A stretch of 64,000 nt of DNA, taken from the NCBI GenBank assembly GCA_035945995.1, contig DASYZR010000005.1, positions 1 to 64,000 on the forward strand, in the 5' to 3' direction. The DNA is from a bacterium. GTDB taxonomy: Bacteria > Sysuimicrobiota > Sysuimicrobiia > Sysuimicrobiales > Segetimicrobiaceae. Position numbers and translations under genes: made by a program. This document shows, piece by piece, positions 41,576-49,709 of this stretch; the stretch's first letter is position 1, and each line of letters begins with the position of its first letter. The notes under the pieces were generated by a model, which did no database searches, was not told where the DNA came from, and saw only the letters and a program-made list of their open reading frames with translations.

Positions 41576-42352
41576 TCAGTGCGATGGTGCGAGCGCGTAG
41601 ATTACGGTCACCTCGACCCGCCACAAGCCTTCGCCCGGCCGGACGAAGACCGGGTGCGGCGGGCCGACCGTCAGGCGCTGCAGTGGGCCCAACGACACGC
41701 CCAACTGCGCCGCGGCCGCGCGGACCGCCGCCTCGGCCTGCCGGGTGGCCTGGCCGACGGCCGGCGCGAGCGCCGCCTCCCCCGGCACCGCCATCCGCTG
41801 GACGCTCGGAAAGGCCGAGACGGAGGTCGCGCCGCCCGTCAGGACCGCCCGCATCACGGCATCGCCCAGAGGGGGACCGGAAATATCCACCTGCAGGGTG
41901 CGGTTTACGATGTACCCGCGGATCACCGGCTCGTCCCCAGGGGATGGCGTCGGGCCGTATTCCGGGGAGACGCTCATCGCCATGGTGCGGATGTGCAGGG
42001 GGGAAATCCCGAGGGCCTGCACCGATGCCCGCACCCCCGCGGCCTTCCGGTCGGCCGCCTCGACGGCGCTCCGAAGGTCCGCGCCGTTGGCGCGCGTCTG
42101 AAGATACACGGTGACGGTGAGTTGCCGCGCGGCGGCGCCGCTGTCCCACACGTCGCCGATGCCGGTCGCCGACACCACGCGGCCCCCGACGGACACGGCG
42201 GTAATGCTGACGCTCGAGCCCGCGGTTCCGGGGACCGGGGTAAGCGGTGGGGTGATGTTGGCCGGCGGCTGCCCCACCGCGGCCTGGCCCAGGGCACCCA
42301 GGAATCCGATCACGAAAGCGAGCACCACGCCGGTCCGGCGCACCGTCCGCAT
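41576..42352 (-). CDS. SIMPL (DUF541) domain exported protein
   Basis: A 258-residue protein with a signal peptide (about 1-27, AVGQ) and a SIMPL domain: VSATGIGDV-like strand, LQTRANGADLRSAVEAADRKAAGV helix, then VSPEYGPTPSPGDEPVIRGYIVNRTLQV, a hallmark segment. The C-terminal half repeats the alpha/beta pattern. Members assemble in the periplasm or on the surface; function unclear. ATG 42352 is the only start with a signal sequence. Confidence 0.85.
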   Translation of the reverse strand: MRTVRRTGVVLAFVIGFLGALGQAAVGQPPANITPPLTPVPGTAGSSVSITAVSVGGRVVSATGIGDVWDSGAAARQLTVTVYLQTRANGADLRSAVEAADRKAAGVRASVQALGISPLHIRTMAMSVSPEYGPTPSPGDEPVIRGYIVNRTLQVDISGPPLGDAVMRAVLTGGATSVSAFPSVQRMAVPGEAALAPAVGQATRQAEAAVRAAAAQLGVSLGPLQRLTVGPPHPVFVRPGEGLWRVEVTVIYALAPSH

Positions 42353-42428
42353 ATCACCCCCGCAGTCGTCGATCTGGGAACATTCTACCGTAGTATCGGC
42401 GGGCCGCGCGGAGACATCGCGCCGACCT

Positions 42429-42461
42429 CGCGGCGCGGCAGGATTCCCCTGCCGCGCCGCG
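42429..42461. other. perfect 14-bp inverted repeat (strong hairpin)
   Basis: CGCGGCGCGGCAGG at 42429-42442 pairs with CCTGCCGCGCCGCG at 42448-42461 around a 5-base loop. It lies between the SIMPL gene start and a small membrane ORF on the other strand. There is no following T-run, so a classical terminator is unlikely; it may block read-through or pause RNA polymerase. Confidence 0.6.
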
Positions 42462-42503
42462 AATCCCGTGGCAGGGGAGATCGTACGGAAGGAGGTGGAT
42501 CCC

Positions 42504-42575
42504 GTGGCATTTGTCGCATTCCTCGCGCTCATCGGCCTCATTTTGTGGGCAACAGGCCACCTGATCCTCCGCTGA
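42504..42575 (+). CDS. small single-helix membrane protein
   Basis: A 23-residue frame, almost entirely hydrophobic: FVAFLALIGLILWATGHLIL flanked by a C-terminal Arg. It is preceded by an excellent ribosome-binding sequence (GGAAGGAGGT) with GTG 42504 as start; GTG 42495 would add three residues. It is too short for typical gene calling but well supported by the SD and composition. Function unknown. The next 240 bases hold no recognisable gene. Confidence 0.55.
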   Translation: MAFVAFLALIGLILWATGHLILR

Positions 42576-42817
42576 TCCAAGCCAACACGATTGCCACGCA
42601 CCACCCGCGATTCGGCGAGGGGAGCGGCGGCCCACAGGGCACCGCGCCCCTCCCGTCGTTTTCAACCTTGTCTGCGCCCCGGTTCGACTTCGCGCCACGC
42701 TAGGTCGAGGCCGATCCGGGGAAAAGCGGGAAGAAGGAACCTCTACACCAGTTCCGGCGTTTGCCCCAGGTGGCGGAGCGCAACGTCCGCCGTACGCCGT
42801 TCGGAGGTGAGTAGATC

Positions 42818-43627
42818 GTGCGACACACGACAATCCAGGGACTCGCGGCACTCGGCGTGCTCATCGCAGTCGCGATCGGCGGGCCGGCGACCGTGCCGGC
42901 GTCCGCGCAGTCGGCGCCCGCGCAGCCCGTCGCCATCCAGCTCGACAGCGTGGTACTGGCCCACGGGGTCAAGTCCGACAATCTCTTCGGCCAGGGCGAC
43001 GTCACACCCATCAACCCCGGCACCTCGTTCACCACCACGGATCTGCCCTACGCGCTCGTCAAGGTCAAGTCCGCACCGGCCGACACGACGGTGACCCTCC
43101 GGCTGCTGGACCCGTCGGGCTTGGCCTATTCCGTCGATACGAGGACGCCCAAGCGGCGCGATACCAAGCCGTGGCAGTCGTTCCAGTTCGCGGCGCCGCT
43201 CTACATCCTCGGGACCGATCTCGAGTCGAGCACGGGCACCTGGCACTTCCAGGTCGTCATGAACAACAAGGTGCAGAACGATACGCCGTTCCAGTGGCAG
43301 CCGGCGACCGTGCTGTCGCTCCCCAACGTCAAGGCCGCCGTCGACGCCTCCCCGATGCAGGCGGACCTGCACTGGCGGTACGGCGCGGCGCTCGCCCTCT
43401 TCAACCACAACGCCGAGGCGATCACGGAGCTTCGCAACGCGATCCAGTTGGATCCGAAGTATGCCCTCTACCACATTACGTTGGGGCGGGTCTATGAGCG
43501 CGCCGGCAGGAAGGCCGACGCGATGCGCGAGTTCGAGGCGGCCCTCACCATTCACGGCAGCTTCTACGACGCCGTGTTTGGCGGCTGGGCGCAGGCGCAC
43601 CTCAACCACCTGAAGGCCGCCCAATAG
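42818..43627 (+). CDS. exported protein with C-terminal TPR repeats
   Basis: A 269-residue protein. A signal peptide covers about residues 1-30 (hydrophobic VLIAVAIGGPATVPA, cleavage near ASA). The middle is a beta-rich domain (TTVTLRLLDPSGLAYSVDT, WHFQVVMNNKVQ). From about 185, two tetratricopeptide-like repeats follow (DLHWRYGAALALFNHNAEAI, and YALYHITLGRVYERAGRKAD). GTG 42818 was used. TPR regions bind partner proteins; the partner is unknown. Confidence 0.78.
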   Translation: MRHTTIQGLAALGVLIAVAIGGPATVPASAQSAPAQPVAIQLDSVVLAHGVKSDNLFGQGDVTPINPGTSFTTTDLPYALVKVKSAPADTTVTLRLLDPSGLAYSVDTRTPKRRDTKPWQSFQFAAPLYILGTDLESSTGTWHFQVVMNNKVQNDTPFQWQPATVLSLPNVKAAVDASPMQADLHWRYGAALALFNHNAEAITELRNAIQLDPKYALYHITLGRVYERAGRKADAMREFEAALTIHGSFYDAVFGGWAQAHLNHLKAAQ

Positions 43628-43689
43628 GGCCGGGTGCACCCCGCGGGGGTAGGGCGGCACGACGCGTCGACGTCCGCACGCTCTGCTTC

Positions 43690-44136
43690 GTGCGGGACGG
43701 CGATCGCATACTGCTCCTGCGCCGGCGGCACCCGCCCAACGAGGGGCGCTACAACGCCCCGGGCGGGAAGGTCGAGACGGACGAGGACCCGTACGAGGCC
43801 TGTCTGCGCGAGATCCGCGAAGAGACGGGCTTCGACCTGCCCCACGTCCGCCTGCGCGCTGTCCTGACCGTCATCGTCCGCGACACCGGGGCCCAGTGGC
43901 TGCTGTTTGCCTTCGTGGCCGAGCGGCCGGCCGGCGAGGCCGGTCCGATCACCGACGACGAAGGCGAGCTGCGGTGGGTCCGCATGGACGAGATCGCCGC
44001 GTTGCCGGTGGTCTCGGACATTCCGGTGATCCTGCCGCACCTGTGGTCGGCCGAGCCGGGCGTGCTCATGGCAAAGATCGATTCCGCCACCGACGACGCC
44101 GACAGCATGCTGGGATACCGGTTGCAGATGAGTTGA
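43690..44136 (+). CDS. NUDIX hydrolase (8-oxo-dGTP diphosphatase-like)
   Basis: A 148-residue NUDIX protein. The NUDIX box is GGKVETDEDPYEACLREIREETGF (broken here at D for length) at about residues 25-48: G-x5-E-x7-REIREETGF. The family's usual N-terminal strand (RTLCFVRDGDRILLLRR) is present, but it begins before the first available start codon, GTG 43690. No in-frame ATG/GTG/TTG exists between the upstream gene and this point, so the N-terminus is uncertain. Predicted role: cleaning oxidised nucleotides, next to an OGG glycosylase and another NUDIX gene. Confidence 0.82.
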   Translation: MRDGDRILLLRRRHPPNEGRYNAPGGKVETDEDPYEACLREIREETGFDLPHVRLRAVLTVIVRDTGAQWLLFAFVAERPAGEAGPITDDEGELRWVRMDEIAALPVVSDIPVILPHLWSAEPGVLMAKIDSATDDADSMLGYRLQMS

Positions 44137-44192
44137 GCGGTCGCCGCGGCCGCCCGCCAGGATTCCCTGCGCCCGAACACTAACACCCTTCC

Positions 44193-44831
44193 GTGCCCGA
44201 ACAAGTCCTCGTCGTGCCGCGCGCCCGGCTGTTTCCGAACGGCGGTTTCTACGGCTTCAGCCGCGAGGGATTGTCGGCATATCTCGCGGCCATCGCCGCG
44301 CATGCGTTTTTTGCGCGCCGGGACCAAGTGGAGGAAGACCCCTCTCTCAAGCAGATCATCCCGTACGCGGTCGTCCGGCACGACGCCCGGATCTTTCTCG
44401 CCGGCCGCACGCGGCGCGGCTCGGAAACGCGCCTCAGGGAGAAACTCTCGGTCGGCCTCGGAGGTCATATCAATCCGGTGGACAATCAGGCGGACTTATT
44501 CGCCGGGGCTTCGGCCGGAGCCGCCGTCGAGCCCGGGGCAGGCACGCTGGTCGACGCGGCCATGGCCCGCGAACTGATGGAAGAAATCGAGCTGCCCGCC
44601 GGCTGGACGGCGCGGCCGATCGGCGCGCTCAACGACGACGTCGAGGCGGTCGGCCGCGTGCACTTCGGTCTCGTCTACCTCGCCGACGTACCGTCGCCCG
44701 ACGTGCGGATCCGCGAGACGACCAAGCTGACCGGAGCCTTTGCGACGATGGCGGAGATCCGGGACGCGTACCCGCGGCTCGAGTCTTGGTCCCAGTTCAT
44801 CGTCGACGGCGTCGACCTGCTGGACGCGTGA
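44193..44831 (+). CDS. NUDIX-fold hydrolase, second paralogue
   Basis: A 212-residue protein with GLGGHINPVD (about 89-98), a low-complexity insert, then LVDAAMARELMEEIELP (127-143), a NUDIX-like box of the form x-RE-x2-EE, and LNDDVEAVGRVHFGLVYLAD. These fit a NUDIX subfamily annotated as phosphoesterase. Substrate unknown. It overlaps the OGG start by 4 bases (GTGA), so the two are translationally coupled, and repair of nucleotide damage is a plausible shared theme. Confidence 0.78.
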   Translation: MPEQVLVVPRARLFPNGGFYGFSREGLSAYLAAIAAHAFFARRDQVEEDPSLKQIIPYAVVRHDARIFLAGRTRRGSETRLREKLSVGLGGHINPVDNQADLFAGASAGAAVEPGAGTLVDAAMARELMEEIELPAGWTARPIGALNDDVEAVGRVHFGLVYLADVPSPDVRIRETTKLTGAFATMAEIRDAYPRLESWSQFIVDGVDLLDA

Positions 44832-45748
44832 CCGGCGCGGGCACGCGGCTCGCCGGCAGCGCGGGCGTCGACCTCCGCCGCACGCTCGACTCCGGCCAGG
44901 CCTTCCGGTGGCGCTGGGACGATCGGGTCTCGCCCGTCGCCGTCGGAGTCGTCGGGCGGCGCGTGGTGCGCCTCGTGCAGGACGACGGCGGCATCCGGCT
45001 CCTCGCGCCCGACACGCCGGAGGCGCGCGAGACGCTCCGCCGCTACCTCGGCGTGACCCCCCGCGGCGGACATCCCCGCCGCGCGGAGGCCGCGCTCGCG
45101 GCCGATCCGGTGCTGGCCCGGGTGCTGGCGGAGACGACGGGCATCGCGCTGCTGGCGCAGGACCCCTGGGAGATGCTGATCTCGTTCATCGTCTCGCAGA
45201 ACAACAACATCCCGAAGATCCGGCATTCGATCGAACGGCTGGCCCGGGCGCTCGGGGACCCGCTCGACGATGGGGTCGCGGCGTTTCCGTCGCCGGAGCG
45301 CCTTGCGGCCGCGTCGATGCCTACGCTCGCGGCCTGCGCGCTCGGGTACCGCGCGCCCTACGTGCGCGCCGCATCGCGCCTCGTCGCGGCGGGGCGGCTG
45401 AACCTCGCCGCACTCTCGCGGCTGGATCATGCCGCCGCCCGGGAGGCCCTCCTCGAGGTGCCGGGCATCGGCGAGAAAGTGGGCGACTGCGTCCTCTTGT
45501 TCGGCCTCGGCCATCACGCGGCGTTCCCCGTCGACGTATGGGTCCGCCGCGCGGTCGAACGGCTGTATTTCCAGGGCCGGGCCCGGCGGCTGCGGGACAT
45601 CCAGGCGTTCGCCCGAGAGCGCTTCGGCCCGCTCGCCGGGTACGCGCAGCAGCACCTCTTCGCGTACGCGCGCGCCCGGTGGCGGACGGCGCCGTCTACG
45701 CCGCGCACGGCCCGCGAGCGCACGGTTTCGAGCCGGGGCGTTTCGTAG
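44828..45748 (+). CDS. ogg: 8-oxoguanine DNA glycosylase (OGG1-like)
   Basis: A 306-residue base-excision repair enzyme. The N-terminal domain has the OGG signature SGQAFRWRW (residues 22-30), and QNNNIPKI is near 124-131. The helix-hairpin-helix GIGEKVGDCV supplies catalytic Lys217 and the downstream Asp236 lies in FPVDVWVRR, as in eukaryotic and clostridial OGG. The final 15-20 residues are low-complexity. It starts at GTG 44828 within the NUDIX stop. Its 3' end overlaps a minus-strand methyltransferase gene by 235 bases, which is unusual. Confidence 0.88.
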   Translation: MTGAGTRLAGSAGVDLRRTLDSGQAFRWRWDDRVSPVAVGVVGRRVVRLVQDDGGIRLLAPDTPEARETLRRYLGVTPRGGHPRRAEAALAADPVLARVLAETTGIALLAQDPWEMLISFIVSQNNNIPKIRHSIERLARALGDPLDDGVAAFPSPERLAAASMPTLAACALGYRAPYVRAASRLVAAGRLNLAALSRLDHAAAREALLEVPGIGEKVGDCVLLFGLGHHAAFPVDVWVRRAVERLYFQGRARRLRDIQAFARERFGPLAGYAQQHLFAYARARWRTAPSTPRTARERTVSSRGVS

Positions 45749-46128
45749 ACGAGCGGGAGGAGCTTCTTGACGCGCCGGCGGTAGCCGGCATATTGCGGGT
45801 ACGTCCGGGCCAGCCAGTGCTCCTCGCGGCGCGACTTGAGATCGAAGAGCGCGAAAAGGAGCACGCCGAGACCGAGCGTCACCGGACTGCGCCACACGAG
45901 GGCCCAGCCCAACGCGCCGAGACTCACGCCTCCATATATGGGATGCCGGACCATGGCGTACACACCGTCTTCCACCAACGTCGCACCGCGTTTCGGATGA
46001 GGGAACGGGCTGAGGTTCTTGCGACCCAGGCTCCCGAGCCCGGCGAGACCGAGGAGCAGTCCCGCCCCGCCGATCAGGACGCCCGCATACTCGCCCCGCG
46101 CGTTGCGCCACCACGCGGCGCCGTTCAC
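45514..46128 (-). CDS. isoprenylcysteine carboxyl methyltransferase-like (PEMT-type) membrane protein
   Basis: A 204-residue SAM-dependent membrane methyltransferase of the ICMT/PEMT group. Signature segments are EDGVYAMVRHPIYGG (about 54-68), then FALFDLKSRREEHWLARTYPQYAGYRRRVKKLLP-type ending, with the conserved E-x2-L-x3-YP-x-Y. The domain is complete at about residue 130. The remaining 75 residues are Arg-rich and lie antisense to the ogg coding region, so they may be non-functional read-through caused by a lost stop codon. GTG 46128 has GAGAGG upstream. Confidence 0.75.
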   Translation of the reverse strand: MNGAAWWRNARGEYAGVLIGGAGLLLGLAGLGSLGRKNLSPFPHPKRGATLVEDGVYAMVRHPIYGGVSLGALGWALVWRSPVTLGLGVLLFALFDLKSRREEHWLARTYPQYAGYRRRVKKLLPLVYETPRLETVRSRAVRGVDGAVRHRARAYAKRCCCAYPASGPKRSRANAWMSRSRRARPWKYSRSTARRTHTSTGNAA

Positions 46129-46285
46129 GTGTCGCCTCTCGTGCAGGATGGCACCGGCGCCCTCCCGGTCAGGCCTGTCCGTTGGGACAGGCGGTCTCCC
46201 GACCATTGTACCGGTGGAGCGGCGCCGGCGCGGCGGGTATTCTGGTGTGCAAAGGCCGGCCCTTCGCCGGAGCAAGGAGGACGCC

Positions 46286-47023
46286 ATGTCTGTTCGTGGC
46301 GCTGGTGATCAGATCAAGGCAATCGTATCCACATGGGACGGAATCAGCCCGCAGGCGCACCGGTTCGGTGGGACCGAGTACCGCCTGGGCAGCCGCGAGA
46401 TCGGCCACGTCCACGGCGATCGTCTGGTCGATATCCCGGTCCCCACCAACGTGCGGAACGAGCTGGTGGCGGCGGGACAAGCCGCACCCCACCACGTCCT
46501 CCCGGACAGCGGGTGGGTCAGCTTCTACATCCGGGAACCGGCCGACGTGCGGCGGGCGATCGCCCTCCTCCAGCGGTCGTACGACATCGCGGTGGCCCAG
46601 AGGACAAAGCCGCGCCCGGGGGGATGCCTCGCGGCCGGCGTGAGCGACGTCACGGGGAAGGCCGAACCGCCGGGGAGGCCCATGATGATCCACCAACTTC
46701 GGATCTACGAGATCTTCGAGCGGAACAAGCCCGCGTTCCATGCGCGCTTCCGCGACCACGCCGCGCGCATCATGCGCGGCTACGGCTTTGACATCGTCGC
46801 CATGTGGGAGGCGCGGACCCCCCGGCGGACGGAGTTCGTCTACCTGCTGGCATGGCCGGACGAGGATACGAAGACGGCGGCGTGGGCTCAATTCATGGCG
46901 GACGAGGAGTGGAAGGAGATCAAGCGCGTGACGAGCGCCGCGCACGGCGACCTGGTCGGCGAGATCGAGGACCGCGTGCTCGTGCCGGCCGGGTACTCGC
47001 CCCGGCCCCTGCCCGGGCGCTGA
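46286..47023 (+). CDS. DUF5519 (luciferase-like) and NIPSNAP fusion protein
   Basis: A 245-residue two-domain protein. Residues 1-115 match DUF5519: HRFGGTEYRLGSREIGHVHG, LVDIPVPTNVRNELVAAGQA and HHVLPDSGWVSFYIR. Residues 135-240 are a NIPSNAP domain (HQLRIYEIFERNKPAFHARF, EFVYLLAWPDEDTKTAAWAQF). The two are in one frame with no stop. GGGGAGG lies just before an ATGATG at the domain junction, so the NIPSNAP part could also be translated alone. SD AAGGAGG precedes ATG 46286. Function unknown. Confidence 0.78.
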   Translation: MSVRGAGDQIKAIVSTWDGISPQAHRFGGTEYRLGSREIGHVHGDRLVDIPVPTNVRNELVAAGQAAPHHVLPDSGWVSFYIREPADVRRAIALLQRSYDIAVAQRTKPRPGGCLAAGVSDVTGKAEPPGRPMMIHQLRIYEIFERNKPAFHARFRDHAARIMRGYGFDIVAMWEARTPRRTEFVYLLAWPDEDTKTAAWAQFMADEEWKEIKRVTSAAHGDLVGEIEDRVLVPAGYSPRPLPGR

Positions 47024-47076
47024 CCGCCGGCGAATCTCGGCCGGCGGTTCCCGTTGCGCGTTCCACGCCCGGACGC

Positions 47077-48126
47077 TCAGCCGAGAACGGCGATCTCCCC
47101 CCGCCCCGGTCCGGTGATCTCGCCGATCACCGCGGCCACGGGCAGGCCGCCCGCCTGCAGCGCCTGCACGAGCGTGTCGCACCGCGCTTCCGGTACCGCG
47201 ATGAGGAGGCCGCCGGAGGTCTGCGCGTCGCAGAGGAGCACTTGGGCGTCCTCGCCCACCCCGTCCCACGACACCACGTCCTGCAGCGACTCGCGGTTGC
47301 GCTGCGTGCCGCCCGGGATCGCGTGGGCGTGCACGAGCGGCCAGGCGGCGTCGATGATCGGCACGTCGCGAAGCCTGACGCGCGCGCCGACCCCGGCCCC
47401 GCGTGTCATCTCCGCCAGGTGCCCCAGCAGGCCGAACCCGGTGATATCGGTCGCGGCGGACACGCCGACCGCCATCATCACTTCCGCGGCGGGCTTGTTG
47501 AGCGCCGCCATGATCCGGATCGCCTCGCCGACCGCCTCCGGCGGGGCCTTGCCCTGCTTGAGTCCGGTCGTGAGAATGCCCATCCCGAGCGGCTTCGTCA
47601 GGACCAGCCGGTCGCCGGGGCGGGCCGCCGCGTTCGTGATGACGCGGTCGGGGTGGACAAACCCGGTCACGGCCAGCCCGTACTTCGGCTCGGGGTCGTC
47701 GATCGTGTGCCCGCCGATGATGGTCACCCCCGCTTCCGCGCACTTGTCGGCGCCGCCGCGGAGGATCTCGCCGAGCACGCTCAGGGGGAGTTTCGCGCGG
47801 GGGAAGCCCGCGAAATTCAGCGCCAGACGCGGCGTGCCGCCCATCGCGTAGACGTCGCTGAGCGCGTTCGCCGCCGCGATCATCCCGAACCAGTACGGAT
47901 CGTCGACGACCGGCGTGAAGATGTCGATCGTCTGCACGAGCGCCATCTCCGGCCCGAGGCGGTAGACGCCCGCGTCGTCGGCGGTGCTCGTGCCGACGAG
48001 GACGTTGGGGTCGGTGATCGGTGGCAGGTGGCGCAGAACCTGCGCCAGGTCGCTCGGACTCAGCTTGGACGCTCAGCCCGCGCAGGCCACCATGCTGGTG
48101 AGCCTGATCCGCTCGCGGTCGCTCAT
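47077..48126 (-). CDS. selD: selenide, water dikinase with in-frame UGA (selenocysteine)
   Basis: A 349-residue selenophosphate synthetase that makes selenophosphate from selenide and ATP for selenocysteine and selenouridine synthesis. From ATG 48126 (SD GGGAGG) the frame reads MSDRERIRLTSMVACAG, then TGA at 48075-48073, then ASKLSPSDLAQVL and the rest of SelD. The TGA is codon 18, where SelD has its catalytic Cys or Sec (position 17 in E. coli). Downstream motifs GGHTIDD, TKPLGMGI and DITGFGLLGHL are intact. A gene call stopping at the TGA would lose the first 60 residues. The hairpin after the TGA supports selenocysteine insertion. It diverges from a LysR gene. Confidence 0.9.
48030..48075 (-). 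promoter_or_regulatory. bacterial SECIS-like hairpin downstream of the selD UGA
   Basis: After UGA 48075-48073, 26 bases on, GGCGCAG (48046-48040) pairs perfectly with CTGCGCC (48036-48030) around a GTT loop. The loop starts with G about 33 bases after the UGA, within the spacing range used for bacterial SECIS elements that recruit SelB. This is the expected place and shape. Confidence 0.65.
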
Positions 48127-48168
48127 GCGGCCTCCCGGGGGCGGCCGGTCTCGCCGCCGCCGGGATCA

Positions 48169-48198
48169 ATTGTAGCACGGGCCGGCCGCTGCTATAGT
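48169..48198. promoter_or_regulatory. interlocked divergent promoters of selD and the LysR gene
   Basis: Plus strand: TTGTAG (48170-48175), a 17-base spacer and TATAGT (48193-48198), driving the LysR gene. Minus strand: extended -10 TGCTACAAT ending at 48169, driving selD. The LysR -35 and selD -10 share the same bases, so the two polymerases would exclude each other. Confidence 0.6.
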
Positions 48199-48213
48199 AT
48201 CGCCGGGGCCACC

Positions 48214-49140
48214 ATGGCGATCAATCTCCACCTGCTGAAAATCTTCCACGCCGTCGCGCGATCCGGCAGCTTCTCGCGCGCGGCCTCAGAACTGGCGATC
48301 AGCCAGCCCTCCGTCAGCATTCAGGTCGGCGAACTCGAGCGGCAGTTCGGCGTGGAGCTCTTCGAGCCCGCGGGCAAGTCGGTGCGTCTGACCGAGGCGG
48401 GGCGGGTCTGCTACGATTACGCCGGCCGCATCCTCACGCTGATCGACGAAGCACAGCGGGCCATGGACGACGTCAAGGGGCTGCAGCGCGGCCGGCTCCT
48501 GCTCGGCGCGACGCAGGTCCCCGGGACCTACATTCTGCCGGCGCTGCTGGGCCGGCTGAAGGCCCAACTGCCTCGCCTCGAGATCGCACTGCGAATCGAC
48601 GAGCCGAGAAAGATCCAGGAGATGGTGCTGCGGCACGAGCTCGACCTCGCGGTCACGGGCTCGCGGATCGCCCTGCCGGATCTCGAGGCCGTTCCGCTGG
48701 CCACGGACGAGCTGGTGCTGATCGTCGGGCCCGCGCACCGGTTCGCCGGCCTGTCCGAGGTCGCGGTCGGTGACCTCGCGGCGGAGCCCTTCGTCCTGCG
48801 CGAGCGCGGGTCGGGCAGCCGCGAGCTGCTCGACGACGCGCTGCACCGCGCCGGCGTGTATGTCACGCCGGCGCTGGAACTCGAAGGCGTCGACGCGGTC
48901 AAGCAGGCCGTGATCGCGAACCTCGGAATCTCGATCCTCTCCCGCTGCGCGATCGACCTTGAAGTCGCGGCCGGCCGGCTCCACGTGATCCCCGTGCGGG
49001 GGCTCGCGGTCCGCCGGACGATCTGGCTGGTCCGGCACCGCGACCGGCAGCTGCCCCGCGTCGCGCAGGCGTTCCTGACGCTCGTCACGGCGCCGCCGGG
49101 CATCGCGGCCGCGCCGGCGGCACCACAGGCGACAGGATGA
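48214..49140 (+). CDS. LysR-family transcriptional regulator
   Basis: A 308-residue LysR regulator. The N-terminal winged helix is MAINLHLLKIFHAVARSGSF with SRAASELAISQPSVSIQVGELE (residues 1-42), then the linker helix and a substrate-binding domain (GRLLLGATQVPGTYILPALL, HELDLAVTG, GLGISIL-type strand as NLGISILSR). It resembles the CysB/CbbR type. It is transcribed divergently from selD with interlocking promoters. LysR proteins often control the divergent gene, so regulation of selenium or sulfur use is possible but unproven. Confidence 0.88.
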   Translation: MAINLHLLKIFHAVARSGSFSRAASELAISQPSVSIQVGELERQFGVELFEPAGKSVRLTEAGRVCYDYAGRILTLIDEAQRAMDDVKGLQRGRLLLGATQVPGTYILPALLGRLKAQLPRLEIALRIDEPRKIQEMVLRHELDLAVTGSRIALPDLEAVPLATDELVLIVGPAHRFAGLSEVAVGDLAAEPFVLRERGSGSRELLDDALHRAGVYVTPALELEGVDAVKQAVIANLGISILSRCAIDLEVAAGRLHVIPVRGLAVRRTIWLVRHRDRQLPRVAQAFLTLVTAPPGIAAAPAAPQATG

Positions 49141-49191
49141 TCGCCGGCGCCGAAGGAGATCCACAACTCTGCCGGAGCCGCTGATGCGAGG

Positions 49192-49659
49192 GTGAGCGCC
49201 GCGCTGCGCCGCCAGGCGTTGGAGTATCTGGGGACGCATAACACCCTGACCGTGGCCACGGCCGGCCCGGGCGACGTCTGGGCGGCCGCGGTCTTCTACG
49301 TCAACGACGCCTTCGTGTTGTACTGGCTTTCCGATCCCGCGAGCCGCCATTCCCGGAACATCGCGCACCATCCGGACGTGGCGATCGCCATCCATGAAGA
49401 TTACCGGGACTGGCGCGTGATTCAGGGGATGCAGATGGAGGGGACGGCCCACGAAATCGGGCCGATTCGAGCGGCCGACCGCGCCGTGCGGCTGTACGCG
49501 GCCAAGTACCCGTTCCTCGGCGACTGGCGAAATCCGCCACCCGCCCTGGCCGCGGCGCTCGAGGGTACGCGGGTCTACCGATTCACCCCGCGCAGGGTCT
49601 TCTTCATCGACAACACCCGGGAATTCGGACACCGCGAAGAGATCGATCCGGCCGGGTAG
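49192..49659 (+). CDS. pyridoxamine 5'-phosphate oxidase-like protein
   Basis: A 155-residue split-barrel flavin-binding protein. The pattern TLTVATAGPGDVWAAAVFYVNDAFVL (about 18-43), then LSDPASRHSRNIAHHPDVAIAI and IQGMQMEGTAHEI, is typical of the PNPOx-like family, which includes heme-utilisation and F420/FMN enzymes. Substrate unknown. Start GTG 49192 with a weak ribosome site. It follows the LysR gene by about 50 bases on the same strand. Confidence 0.8.
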   Translation: MSAALRRQALEYLGTHNTLTVATAGPGDVWAAAVFYVNDAFVLYWLSDPASRHSRNIAHHPDVAIAIHEDYRDWRVIQGMQMEGTAHEIGPIRAADRAVRLYAAKYPFLGDWRNPPPALAAALEGTRVYRFTPRRVFFIDNTREFGHREEIDPAG

Positions 49660-49709
49660 CCGGCTGCGACTAAACGGCCCATGCGTTCTCCAATCCGATC
49701 CCGGCCGCG

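Noticed and set aside
48073-48126. selD as a pseudogene with a premature stop
   Set aside because: The UGA is exactly at the catalytic codon, the rest of the frame is intact, and a SECIS-like hairpin follows, so selenocysteine decoding is the better explanation.
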